DNA from: Pseudoips prasinana
Lineage: Eukaryota > Arthropoda > Insecta > Lepidoptera > Nolidae
Assembly: GCA_951640165.1 (NCBI GenBank)
Contig: OX621252.1
Location: 8,216,501 to 8,280,500, forward strand
Reading direction: 5' to 3'
DNA length: 64,000 bases
Notes under the pieces: generated by a model
Told to the model about the DNA's origin: nothing
The model's input: the letters and a program-made list of their open reading frames with translations, nothing else
The model's database searches: none
Part shown: positions 44,777 to 54,786 of the stretch, one piece after another
How positions within the stretch are numbered: the stretch's first letter is position 1
Layout of the letters: every line of letters begins with the position of its first letter
Translations under genes and position numbers: made by a program

Positions 44777-47700
44777 CAATACCACTTTTCGTTGTAATGT
44801 TATAACTCAACAACGTCTTTACCGATTTCGCTAATTTTCTTGAATTGTCTTGAATTATTCGTGGAAGTCCAGGGAAGGTTTGTACGTAGGGAAAATTAAA
44901 AAAAAGTCTTGAAAATGTGTAAAATTAACATCTTTTAGCAATTTAAATATTATTTTGTTTGAATAAATGAACTAATAATCATTTTTTTGATTACTATGCC
45001 TTATACGTAGCGAAGCACTTACCGGGCCGCTAGTATTTTATACATTTATTGCAGCAATCAAATTTCAGAAATATTTTAAGTGAAGTTTTAAAACTTACAG
45101 TATTTGTAGGACTGTTAAATTATACAAATTAAGGGGGCAATTACTCTGACTATCAACTTTATATGCGCATTGGATCCGGTGGTAGCATTAAAGCGCGACA
45201 GTCGTTATAAACACAAGGCCCGCCCAATAATAACATTTAATTCGTTCCCTAATATAGAAAAAACCATTCGGACAATATGTAGTAAAAATATAGCTACAAT
45301 TCAAAATTTCGATAGTCAAACCTACACACGATCCTTATTGACAATTGCTTAATTTAAGCTAGCTAAATATTGTTACTATTATAAAATAAATCTTATTGCA
45401 AATTATTTCCTACAATCCGTGTACTTAAATATCTATATGTACCTAGAAATAATTATATATTAATTATATATTACTACAAATATGTTCTGACTATTTACAA
45501 GCGCTTTTTAAAGTCTACTTGAATAAAAACCTTGTTTATTTATTTTATTATTATTTATATGGATTAGACAGTAGTATCTTGCTGCAATTCTTTGTTAGAA
45601 TAAGGCTGATTTCAGAGTGACGCGCGCGGCACGCGCCGGAGGCCAGCGCGTCTCAACAGCGGCGCGTGCGAGACGCGTCACTCTGAAACGCTAGCTGCCA
45701 GTAGAGGAGCTCGGGCAGCGCTGGCCGACGGCGCGCGTCTCACACGCGGCGCGTGTGAACTGCGTAACTATGAAACGCAACTACTATCTAGTGTAATTGT
45801 AAGCGCGCGCGTTTGGCCGGCGCCTCTCGCGCGCGTGACTCTGAAATCAGCCTAATACTTGTAGGAAAGCTGTCGCGTAGGAAAACGAATGATTTAGTAA
45901 TTTTTGTTCTTCGTCTATTTGAACGCTGATCACGATGACCAGCAAATAAGGCAGTAGCCCTAAAAGGCCTACCTGCAACGATTGTCATTGATGTTCTCAC
46001 CAACAAATACTCCAACAAATCTCTGTTGTTTATACTTAATGAGAGACAGAAATCAACTTGAAACCTACAAACAATTTCTATATCTAGGGACAATGTCACA
46101 CAGATCATCCTAGCCCCAAACTAAGCAAAGCTTGTACTATGGGTACCAGGCGACAATATACTACTTATATAGATAGATAAATACTTATATACATAGAAAA
46201 CATGACTCAGAAACAAATATTCGTGCTCATCACACAAATATTTTCACTTACCGGGATTCGAACCCAGGACCACCAGCTTCGTAGGCAGGAGCACTACCAA
46301 CTAGGCTACGGTGACCTGTGAATTTCATTAATACATGATTTTATTCTTTAGTGGACATCGTGGATTTAATAGGGGTAAAAACTAAACATGGGGAGAACTC
46401 CAGCTGTCTGACCGTTGTGAAATAAACAATAAAATACAACGCGAAATCTATATATATAAAATGAATCATTGAAATATGTTTGTACGCTCATAACTTCCAA
46501 ATGACTGCACCAAATTGGATAAATCTTTCTTTTTCTGTTCGTTATTGTCAGGAGAAGGAATGTATAAAAAAAAACAAACTGAAAATTGAGTGTGGGAATG
46601 AGACAGGAGAAAGAGATAGCGATTATATACTGGAACGTCTCTCTAGTATATAATAATGCTCTGTGGTGGCGATATACACAATCTGTCAAATTTCTTATAT
46701 ATATTTTCAACTTTATCACTAAAGCGTAAAATTCACTTTCAATTGGCGAAATTTTACAGATTGGGGTAGCTTGATGTGCTGGCGTCTGTGTCAATCTATA
46801 AACGGATGTAAACGAATTGAAATCTAACACTAATCTAAAATTAATGACTGAAAGATGACCTTATGAATGGTTGGACCGCTTTGGATTACTTTTAGTCGTA
46901 CTTGTATTATAGTATTGTCAAGGCAAAGCCTTTATCATTTGTTTTAGAGAAAACAAAATACCTGATGAATCCGAGTTGCTAATTTTGAATAATTGTAATC
47001 ATTGATCACAAAAACGTTAGTATCAATGAAAGGTCCACCCTCTTTTTAACTAACTTTGTAATTTCGGCCACAGCGGCCGGTCTCACTGGAGACCAGACAT
47101 TGAGACATATTATAATGCACAAGTGTATATGTAAACACAGGAGCACTTTCTAGTCCATCAGTTTCATGAACTAATGGGACGACTAGCGACTCGACCGGAT
47201 GGTTGTCAGTTACAGGACCGACAGCTTTGCGTGCTCTCCGAGGCACGGGGGTGTGATACTGCGTACTCCTAGACTTCGGGTTGATACTGAAACTTTTCTT
47301 AACAGAAAATCCCACATCTCGATATGGAATTTGATGACCCGGGATTTAAACACAGGGCCTCATTATCTGTGGTTGAAGACGTTACCGCTCGCGCTAGGCC
47401 AACGGGCATTACTAGCTGTGCCCCGCGGTTTCCCCCGCGTTCAAGTAGTTTTAGCGTAAAAGAGTAACAAACATACATTCATACGTCTATACTCACAAAT
47501 TTTCGCTTTTATCATATTAGTAGGATGTCTACCTCTAGCGGTTTTGGCAGGGCACGCCGGAATAGCTCGCAGATGGTAGATGTTTTCCCACTTACTTGAC
47601 GCTTATCGTCATATTTTGGACAATTCACACAATATCTTTATAAATTGTAGCTTATGTGTTATTTTCATGCATAAGCTATACTACTGCAAAGTTGCATTAA

Positions 47701-50700
47701 AATCCGTTCAGTAGTTTTTACGTGAAAGAGTAACAAACATCCATCCATCCATACTTACAAACTTTCGCGTTTATAATATTAGTAGGATTATAAAATAATT
47801 GTATAATGTTGCAGTCGTACTTAGCACCCGCTGTTTACTTAGGCGTCGATAGTTTCTGCTTTACGGAAATCAATATATTCCCAGAACTGGTCAAGGAAAT
47901 TGTTGACAAAGGCAGAAAAGCCAAACTTAGCGAAACCAACAAACTGTACGAAGAGCTATTAGAAATCAGCGACGCCATCTTAAGTGAAGGTAAGATTTTT
48001 ATTTAACAACAGAATATTAATGTTCCATCATAAAACCAGCGCTGCAACTGTTAATGTTGCAGCTAGTGCTGAGATGGTACCAATTCGGACTCGCACAGAT
48101 AAGAATTAAGGACTTCTGTTTGTGTACCTTTATATGTACCTATTGTTATTATTATCTGTGTAAGTTTACTGAATAAATGTATTTTCTATCTTACTTTCTT
48201 TCTTAATATCCTGGGATAAGATAAGATAAGATAGGATAGAAGATATAAGATAAGATAAGATAAGAATTAAGGACTTCTGTTTGTGTACCTTTATATGTAC
48301 CTATTGTTATTATTATCTGTGTAAGTTTACTGAATAAATGTATTTTCTTTCTTACTTTCTTTCTTAATATCCTGGGATGTCCCTTAATATTTAAACACGG
48401 CCATCTGATCACAAACTAAGCAGAGCTTAAACTATGGAAACCAGATAACTGATATACTACATATAGTATTTTACTTTTGTAAATACATACTGATACAAAT
48501 AATTACGCCGAGATTCAGGACCAACAGACATGTTGATGCACATAAATATCTGTCCTGGGTAGGATTCTAACCCACGATCTGCGGTGTGAATGGTAGTAAT
48601 TTAGACATAAGAGCTTTGATGTCCCAATTACGAAAATAATATGTTGCTTTTTGAAATACAACGCATGGACTTGGGAGTAAAATCCCTGTGTCACGGAGGA
48701 CTTTTAAACATGCAAGTCACAGACACAAAGCAAGCAGACCCAGACTCAGAACATCAATTTATGTATCACTCATATATGGGAGCGGATGACCCTGTGCATT
48801 TGGGTTCGATTCCCATCTGCACTTAAAGGAGAAGGAAACTTCTGGGCCCAGCAGTTAACTACTTGAGATGTAAATTAAAAAAACCTTTATATTTTTCTAA
48901 AGGAAATCGCAAAATATGGTATCATGTTTCTTTCTAGGAAGCGAGAAAACTTAAATTAAGTTATGAAACGAAATAATCGATAAAATAATGATGAATTGCT
49001 AGCAATCGATTAAGAATAAATCGGTAAAATCTCAGAATATGTTTGAAAATCGAGTGACAAGTATTTTTTCGTGGAATTGATTCATAGCGAATCGTATTCC
49101 TTTAATTTTTCTTCGGGCAGCACTTCTCTGGCTGACAACCTTTACATGCTCTTTGACTGTCACTCGTTCCTTGTCTTTCATTTTAAGTGCACGTATTTTC
49201 CATGTTTTATTTGCGGTTTTCTTCGACTGTAGTGACTGCCCGGGGCGTAGGGGATCTAAACGTGCCAGATCTTCGACATGTCACACTCTCCATGCATAAA
49301 ACCATAACACAACCGAAGCCATTCAAAAATATTTTGTAAAAAACTACAATGTTATAATATAACCTCACTTTTACTAATAGTTCATATAACTTGATTCCTG
49401 GATAGCCAACTTTCACTATAATTTCAGTGAGGTCTTGTTATTATGTCCTCTCACGAATAAGGCTAGTTTGATTCAGTTAACACCTGGGCCCATGAATGTA
49501 TGGAGTCATTTCCTTCTCCTTTATACAATTCATTTTAAGATGTCTGAAACTTGTCTCACATAGAGTTATCCTGCGGAACTTGAACCCGTAACACGAGGAC
49601 CCCGTGGTAGTAGCTAGACGACCACTTTAACCACTGTGCCACACGTGGGGTTCTTTATGCGGTTATTACATACTATGATAGTATTTTATTACTTCTCTAC
49701 TGCTAATGCTGTAATTCTGGCTGAATTACAGCCAAACTCAACAGAGACGACTACACAGGATAGACTATACTGTTACTAGTGTTTGCATTCTCTATTCCTT
49801 AATATATATCTATCTTGGACAATGTCACACAGATCATCCTAGCCCCAAACTAAGCAAAGCTAGTACTATGGGTACCAGGTGACGTTATACATACTTATAT
49901 AGATAGATAAATACTTATATACATAGAAAACGTCCATGACTCAGACAAATATTCGTGCTCATCACACAAATATTTGCACTTACCGGGATTCGAACCCAGG
50001 ACCACCAGCTTCTTAGGCAGGAGCACTACCAACTAGTCTACGGTGACCGTCAAAAATTCCTTTACATTCATATCCGGTTATAATATTTACTTACGAGAAA
50101 ACAAGGTTCAAAAAGGTGGTTCACATAGGCTGGCCGAGAAGTTGACGTTCAAACGCAAAATTTTGATACTTTAGTATCCGAATCACCCCCATGTATGTTC
50201 TACAATTTTGCGTAGTTTACGAGATAGAATTTTATTAATCATTTTTTCGTAAATTTCACTTAACATCAGTTTTCAATTTTTTTCTCGTTCTGTTGAACAT
50301 TTCTAGTTCAGTTTTTTTTGTGATAACTAATAAGCATAGTTTAACCTAACACCTTAAAAAGTATGGTTTTTACATATAATCAACGCAGAACTGACTTAGA
50401 ATTTATTCGAAAGTTCAAAATTAGGGTTTGAGCTCAGGACACAAAGTATAAAAAAAAAACGCAACATCGTAGAACATACATGGGGGTAAATCGGATACTC
50501 CTCATCATGAAGTATCTATATTTGCGTTTGAACATCTACTCCTCGGCCACTCTGTATATATAAAAGCCTAGAGTAATCTAAAAAGTCATCCTTGATCGTC
50601 GAAAAGAATATCGGCATCGGCCTTTGAGCATCGTACCCAGAATGCTGGCAGCGTTGCCACGCTGGATGGCAATGCTTAAACGATGTCCAAAAAATTGGCC

Positions 50701-51275
50701 AGGCCTCTGGTCTGATACTAGATCTAAGTAGTTCTTGACAGGTATTGCATGCAATGGCGCCGGCCGTCTACAACAGACTTCCAGAATGTGACGAAGCCTG
50801 GCTCTAGAAATGCGTTTAAATATAATACTAAAAAGTAGCTTGTTGAACAGACATTTTATTCTACATAAAAACACATAATAATTAAATATTAATAATTGAA
50901 CTGTATTATTTTTAATTATTTTATTTATCAATGTTTAAAATTGATTATTATTATTATTTATTTAACTACTCACACCGTTTATCTTTGTTATTTAATTTTC
51001 TTATAATTGTATCTTGACGTGTAACATTATTTTCTGTTATCAATAAATGAATATGAATATTGCTCAACTAAGTTATGATGATTTATAATCTTATTTTTTT
51101 TTGTGTAGGTCGTGAAGAGATTCCTGCCTTCAAAGTTGCTATGAAACAATTAACTGGAATAAAAGTGGGTCCTCCATTTCCCCCGGACCAACCGCTTAGC
51201 GAAAGTGAAGAAATCAATTTAGAAGAGAAACTTAGGGCTAGAGGACAAAGAATTATGATTCCAGCAGATGCTTAA
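41672..51275 (+). CDS. NPL-like: N-acetylneuraminate lyase-like gene B (exon 5 damaged)
   Basis: Second paralogue, exons 41672-41749, 42289-42415, 43430-43575, 44360-44528, 46352-about 46440 (remnant), 47815-47989 and 51109-51275, ending TAA. With an intact fifth exon it would encode about 332 residues, close to the family length plus a leader. Motifs: hydrophobic leader MGCLKIITFLIVNYLAVSPS, then GLVAPVFTPATGRGKLDLG, AGFTGEG, AVIGGRPFPDVLNL, YKPTT, and LLYYDVPRLSGVTG with the catalytic Tyr present. Exon 5 has lost about 33 bp and meets TAA at 46423. Skipping it shifts the frame (exon 4 ends phase 1, exon 6 starts phase 0). So B is either a recent pseudogene or uses an exon I cannot see. All other exons are open with good splice sites. 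Confidence 0.85.
42289..42415 (+). CDS. Gene B exon 2
   Basis: 127 bp, acceptor ttacag, donor GTAAGT, phase 1. Encodes TLEQKGLVAPVFTPATGRGK and then GYARYLKDKDIDGIC, the first barrel strand of the lyase. Confidence 0.87.
43138..43309 (+). other. Orphan exon-like fragment in intron 2 of gene B
   Basis: After a tacag acceptor the frame HPPFRLKGREVILEDYFNNN, then SGDQVTLLQKISDTEISGVI and NNFLTQRPHKNI runs 50 codons to TAA. The composition looks protein-coding and unlike its AT-rich surroundings. It loosely recalls the start of dipeptidyl-peptidase-like proteins (LEDYF), but that is a guess. It is not part of the lyase. Confidence 0.3.
43430..43575 (+). CDS. Gene B exon 3
   Basis: 146 bp, acceptor tttcag, donor GTAAGA. 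Encodes AGFTGEGPKLSVEEMKSLIS and VSAVIGGRPFPDVLNL. The Thr and Gly-Glu of the substrate loop are kept; the preceding Ser/Thr position is Phe. Confidence 0.87.
44170..44224 (-). mobile_element. RTE LINE 3' tail, short
   Basis: (atc)n, atatcagccgaaata and ggacaaaggcctcccaa, the 3' end of the RTE family on the minus strand, within intron 3 of gene B. Confidence 0.6.
44360..44528 (+). CDS. Gene B exon 4
   Basis: 169 bp, acceptor gtttcag, donor GTGAAA. Encodes ARFCEKVGLDAIFALPDLF, YKPTTAEEVVYGLELIG and LLYYDVPRLSGVTG. The Tyr three residues before Pro is the family's catalytic Tyr. Confidence 0.87.
44740..45033 (+). mobile_element. Non-autonomous Helitron (family 2), copy b
   Basis: Starts in a (ta)n run, then the family body (gttataactcaacaacgtct, attcgtggaagtccagggaa) and ends accgggccgctag. 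A small AT-rich insertion sits near 44940. Confidence 0.65.
45150..45555 (+). repeat. Repeat X, copy 3 (uninterrupted)
   Basis: Intron 4 of gene B. gacaatatgtagtaaaaata, tttaagctagctaaatattg, tccgtgtacttaaatatcta, caagcgctttttaaagtcta and a ttatttattttatta end. The only copy without an inserted transposon. Confidence 0.6.
45604..45852. mobile_element. GC-rich MITE (PIF/Harbinger-like) with TAA target duplication
   Basis: Terminal repeats ggctgatttcagagt and actctgaaatcagcc, flanked by TAA on both sides. The interior is very GC-rich (gcggcacgcgcc, gcgcgcgtctcacacgcggc) and partly palindromic. 249 bp, no coding. Second copy at 36785-37021. Confidence 0.75.
46083..46316 (-). repeat. SINE, tRNA-derived (family D)
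   Basis: Full-length minus copy ending 35 bp before the gene B exon 5 remnant. Contains ttaccgggattcgaacccag and tcgtaggcaggagcactacc. Confidence 0.75.
46352..46440 (+). pseudogene. Gene B exon 5 remnant
   Basis: After acceptor tctttag the frame reads VDIVDLIGVKTKHGENSS and stops at TAA 46423-46425. Compared with gene A exon 5 (VDMVEFTIEATKRIPTYVGL) the segment between VDIVDLI and GVK has lost about eleven codons. The Lys of GVK matches the Schiff-base Lys. A repeat starting TCTATATATA at about 46448 replaces the 3' end and its splice donor. Its place, phase and first residues all match exon 5, so the identification is good despite the short length. Confidence 0.7.
46447..46650 (+). mobile_element. 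Helitron-like element inside gene B exon 5
   Basis: Starts tctatatatataaaatgaat, then cataacttccaaatgactgc; a ctctctag at about 46646 could be its end. The start is typical of lepidopteran Helitrons; the end is uncertain. It truncates the exon 5 remnant. Confidence 0.4.
47050..47409 (-). repeat. SINE, tRNA-derived (family B)
   Basis: cggccggtctcactggagac, acttgtgcattataatatg on the minus strand, gaggcacgggggtgtgatac and a worn tRNA-like head near 47340-47400. Confidence 0.7.
47412..47525 (-). mobile_element. Non-autonomous Helitron (family 4), copy a, short
   Basis: On the minus strand starts TC (ctactaatatgataaaagc type) and ends gcggggcacagctag. Internally deleted. Confidence 0.6.
47690..47787 (-). 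mobile_element. Helitron (family 4), copy b, 5' part
   Basis: Minus strand: tcctactaatattataaacg, gaaagtttgtaagtatggat, ttactctttcacgtaaaaac. The other end is not clear within 47526-47690. Confidence 0.55.
47815..47989 (+). CDS. Gene B exon 6
   Basis: 175 bp, acceptor gttgcag, donor GTAAGA. Encodes SYLAPAVYLGVDSFCFTEIN, FPELVKEIVDKGRKAKL and LYEELLEISDAILSEG. It aligns to gene A exon 6 over its whole length. A minus-strand Helitron ends only 27 bp upstream of the acceptor. Confidence 0.86.
48101..48378. repeat. 161-bp tandem duplication with GATAA satellite
   Basis: 48101-48217 and 48262-48378 are nearly identical (aagaattaaggacttctgtt to ttcttaatatcctgggat). They are joined by gataa/gatag units at 48215-48262. 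Confidence 0.85.
48396..48602 (-). repeat. SINE family C
   Basis: acggccatctgatcacaaac, agagcttaaactatggaaac, gtaaatacatactgatacaa, then a worn head near 48560. Confidence 0.65.
48783..48862 (+). repeat. SINE (family F) fragment
   Basis: B-box ggttcgattcc and aaaggagaaggaaacttctg with gggcccagcagttaact; related to the minus-strand copy at 49440-49653. Confidence 0.5.
49440..49653 (-). repeat. SINE, tRNA-derived (family F)
   Basis: Minus strand: A-box tggcacagtgg, then gttacgggttcaagttccgc as B-box, tataaaggagaaggaaatga and catgggcccaggtgttaact. Confidence 0.6.
49813..50051 (-). repeat. SINE, tRNA-derived (family D)
   Basis: Minus strand copy with B-box ggttcgaatcc, body cacttatatagatagata on the plus strand and ggacaatgtcacacagatca. 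Confidence 0.75.
50130..50535. mobile_element. TIR MITE (GGCCGAG type)
   Basis: Left: aggctggccgagaagttgac and gttcaaacgcaaaattttga; the right end reversed reads agagtggccgaggagtagat and gttcaaacgcaaatatag. Both arms continue to acccccatgtatgttctac. About 400 bp, no coding. Confidence 0.7.
50700..51058 (+). mobile_element. LINE 3' fragment
   Basis: gccgtctacaacagacttcc reads AVYNRLPE, the C-terminal motif of CR1/jockey ORF2, then FKYN..LVEQTFYST and an AT-rich 3' UTR ending aatgaatatgaatatt, 50 bp before gene B exon 7. Confidence 0.55.
51109..51275 (+). CDS. Gene B exon 7 (last)
   Basis: Acceptor ttgtgtag, stop TAA at 51273. Encodes REEIPAFKVAMKQLTGIKVG, PPFPPDQPLSESEEINLEE and IMIPADA, the C-terminal helical part of the lyase. 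It is followed by an AT-rich 3' UTR with a perfect hairpin and an AATAAA. Confidence 0.84.
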
Positions 51276-51389
51276 TATATTAATAATTATATTATTATAT
51301 ACGTATTACAAAATATTATATTATATTTTATTGATATCTTTTTTGTATATTACATATTTAGCTTATTATAATATTATTATATCGATAAC

Positions 51390-51419
51390 GAACTAATGGC
51401 TAACATTAGCCATTAGTTC
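51390..51419 (+). promoter_or_regulatory. Perfect hairpin in gene B 3' UTR
   Basis: Two 14-bp arms (51390-51403 and 51406-51419) are exactly complementary with a 2-base loop; in RNA about 12 pairs with a 6-base loop. It lies between the stop codon and the polyadenylation signal. Confidence 0.6.
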
Positions 51420-51467
51420 CGCATAAATCCCTTTTCTCTATATTAGACTTGAATCAAACACCTATTG

Positions 51468-51473
51468 AATAAA
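51468..51473 (+). terminator. Polyadenylation signal of gene B
   Basis: AATAAA about 190 bp after the TAA, followed by a GT-rich stretch (gtatgtatgtgtatat). Confidence 0.55.
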
Positions 51474-51504
51474 CGTATGTATGTGTATATAGTATAAAAT
51501 AATA

Positions 51505-51575
51505 AGAAATCCGTTGTCTCTGCCTACCCCTCTGGGAAACAGGCGTGAGTCTAGGTATATATGTATGTATATAAA
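51505..51575 (+). repeat. Retroelement tail fragment downstream of gene B
   Basis: ttgtctctgcctacccctct, gaaacaggcgtgagt, tatgtatgtata: a tail I associate with lepidopteran retroelements. Only this part is present. Confidence 0.35.
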
Positions 51576-53932
51576 AAAATTATTTCGTCTGTACACATAA
51601 TATATTTAGCATAAACACATTTATGAAAGCAATTATTTAAATAGAAATGTTTAGCGGTATTTAGTTCTGACTCAATTTCTTCAAATTATTTTATTATATT
51701 ATATAGTATTTATCTGTGTTTTTAATTTTATTATAATTATCTGATGACTCATAGGGTAATCTATACAAAAATCATGAGTACGGTATGAGTATGGTACTTC
51801 CTTATTATTTATTATGGCATATAATTATGTATAATATAAATTATTTTGAAATATATAATAATATATCTATACAACTATCGTTTTTTTTAACGCCGTCCCA
51901 AACCCAAAACCAAAAGAAAGGAATATTATAATTATTAAACTGTTATTTGTATGTCTATATACAAAACTTATATTCCTTATTATGTATATAAGTGGCGGCC
52001 AGGCAATCTGTTTTAAGTTACTTTTATTAACCATTTGGAAAAGTAATCGTTTATAGGTAGGTAAACACAAGATCTTCAAGGTGTATATATCATACTAATA
52101 TTATGAAGCCGTAAGTTTGTGAGTGTGTATGGTTGTTACTTCTTCACGCCTAAACCTTTCAGTTAGCTGACACCCTGGATTAACACGTAGGCTATAATTT
52201 ATAAAGTATTACGCGGGTAAAACCGCGGGGCGCAGCTAGTTACTTAATAAAAGGGTTCGCATTATGACACAAATATAATACAAAGTTTACTTCACCTCTC
52301 TGGCTGTTCAGTCGGCAGCTCACAAAAGAATCTGCCGAAATAGCATAACTTCTAAAGGACAGGTACTATTACGGGACTTGGGTCGCTCTTGAGAAGAGCA
52401 CCATCGTGCACTTAGAGGGGTTCACCTCGCTTGTAATAATGAAATTTATCAGCACTTGGGTATTTACATACACTTGTACTTGTCAAGCTCACAATGTACT
52501 ACATAAACACAGTTTAAAACAGTAATTAAAGCAACTAAATATTTTGAATTAGTCCGTCCGTGCGATCTGTTTCGTCACATACATTTTTAATAAATCCTTA
52601 AATAAATAATAAATAGCAAGTCACTAAGCTGTTATTGTTATATTTAGCAATAGTATATATAAACTCAAGAATTGAAAACAACTAGCAGTTGGCTAGCGCA
52701 AAAGGCTCTCAACCAGTAGCTTAATTTAAGCGACTAATACCTGAGGGCACCCTTATGGGGTTGGTTGGGTGCTCAAGTTCCTGAAGAATGGTTCATGAAA
52801 TGGAGGGGTGGCGGAATTTTGGAGTTGATCGTGGACGATACTCGGGCTCTTGCTAGACTTGTAAAGAGCGGTGTCGCCTGCGGTGAGGGCTAATTGGGTT
52901 TTTTCTAGGAATGGGGATGTCGCTGTTGTAGAACGAGAATAAGAAAACGACGAAGCTTTTAGGAAGCCCTGCTCAAAATGGACGGAGAGTGGAGAAGTGT
53001 CCCTCAATGTGGTATCTAAAGGTTCGATCCGAAAAGATCTCTATTTGTTGATTGACACTGGCTTAACGGGATCATGGTCGTCGAGATTGTCGTCCTCCCG
53101 GGAGGACTCTAACTTGGGTGCTATCAGGGTTGGGAGGAATTGTACTAAACCAATCAGGGCACTTGTTTTGTAGCCGATAACAAACAAGTATGAATCACGT
53201 TTTCATAACAAACAACTATGACTCACACCCGCCTATCTCCGCAAAACAATAACATTCTAAATACCACCTTTCTATTGAAAAGAAAACGATATTATTTACT
53301 GTATTTAATTATAAATTTACTATTATTTTTTATACTGCCATGCAATATATATAGTTTTGTAATAATTATATCTATTCTTAATTAGCACGTGCATTCGAAC
53401 GATGGTGAGTTTAAGAACGGTTTTGTTGCACAAACGTTAATGGCACATCCGTTTGTGGCATCACGTCACTCACTCATCTACACACTCACAACAAAGTGCA
53501 CTCACTTTCTTGTAACTAGGTATTCAAATAATAATAAAGAAAAAGTTGCTATTATTGAGAAAATACAACGAGATGTTAAAGATAATACTGACTTTATTTT
53601 ACAATAACAAATCAATCAATATTTTATTTGCTAAGACTGCAGGTAAGTCCATAGTTAGATATTTAAGTGTTACAAAATAGCATGCAATTAAGGTAATAAA
53701 TTTAATAAATAGCAATAACAACTAAAATTAACAATTGCAATTATTATCAAGATGTATTAAATTAAATAGTACATAAAAATAGTCAATGAATTGAATAATT
53801 AATATGTCGAATATACAATGTCAAATAGTGTTACAAAGGAATAAAATCAAATATTCATGTCGGTATGCATAATTTACATGATTGGTTAAATTACAATTTC
53901 AAAAATAATTAAATTTATATTCAATTTATAAA
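51576..53932. other. Intergenic between genes B and C, mostly unassigned
   Basis: One short Helitron at 52090-52239. The GC-richer stretch 52700-53180 has no recognisable frame. A frame at 53389-53607 ends KEKVAIIEKIQRDVKDNTDF after a possible acceptor (ctag); it could be an orphan last exon but I cannot name it. Confidence 0.3.
52090..52239 (+). mobile_element. Non-autonomous Helitron (family 4), copy c
   Basis: tcatactaatattatgaagc at the start, agctgacaccctggattaac inside, hairpin gcgggtaaaaccgcg and CTAG at the end. Confidence 0.7.
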
Positions 53933-54442
53933 TCTATACATATAATAAAATCGTAGGAAAGTCAAAACTGTACATTGAATATTTTTTTAAAGGATACTTG
54001 GGGTGTGATCTACAATCGATATCGAAGCCAAAAATATAGTTTTTAGAATTTTTGTCTGTTTGTCTGTATGTATGTCCGGGCTAAACTCAAAAAGTACTGC
54101 ATGGATTTACTTCAAATTTGACCTGACCTCTTATTAATTTGTAGTAATTTGAAGTCAATCCATGCAGTACTGTTTGTATGTCTGGGCTAAACTCAAACAG
54201 TACTGCATGGATTGACTTCAAATTACTACAAATTAATAAGAGGTCAGGTCAAATTTGAAGTAAATCCATGCAGTACTTTTTGAGTTTAGCCCGGACATAC
54301 ATACAGACACACAGACTAAAATTCTACTAACTATATTGTTGGCTTCGATATCGATTGTAGATCACGCCCCAAGTATCCTTTTTAAAAAATATTCAATGTA
54401 CAGTTTTGACTTTCCTACGATTTTATTATATGTACCTATAGA
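53933..54442. mobile_element. Helitron (family 1) inverted dimer
   Basis: The 5' half of the family (tctatacatataataaaatc to catggatttacttcaaattt) is followed by a central palindrome (aattactacaaattaataag type) and then the same half in reverse. Arms of about 190 bp. The CTAG hairpin end is absent from both halves, so it is two 5' ends joined tail to tail. Confidence 0.8.
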
Positions 54443-54534
54443 TAATAAAAGGTTTTAGATTAAGACAAAGTAGAGTCAGCACTGGGCGCGACGCTGCAAG
54501 CGCTCGATGAGAGTATCTGTTATGATACCGACCT

Positions 54535-54628
54535 GGGGCTCTACCAGCTAAGTCACCGAACATCGATTTCTTAAATGGCGTTCAAATAAATAATGGTAAA
54601 AAATTACATAATCAATCGTTAAATCATC
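54535..54628 (+). repeat. Single arm of the 23.9-kb foldback MITE
   Basis: agctaagtcaccgaacatcg, tttcttaaatggcgttcaaa, taatggtaaaaaattac; the second arm is missing. Confidence 0.6.
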
Positions 54629-54786
54629 TGGTTCGTTTTTCTAGCTAGCAAGTGTAGAAGGCAATTTAAAAAAAAATGACTAGAGCTAAGTCCCGGGATA
54701 CGACGGTCTCTGCATTAGGCCCTTGCATCATGCGGAGCCGGACCTATCCAAAGTTTTGGCTATGTTTTATTCGTTGTCTCTCGTGA

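Noticed and set aside
52700..53180. GC-richer stretch as a gene or LTR
   Set aside because: No long frame on either strand with recognisable content and no repeated flank.
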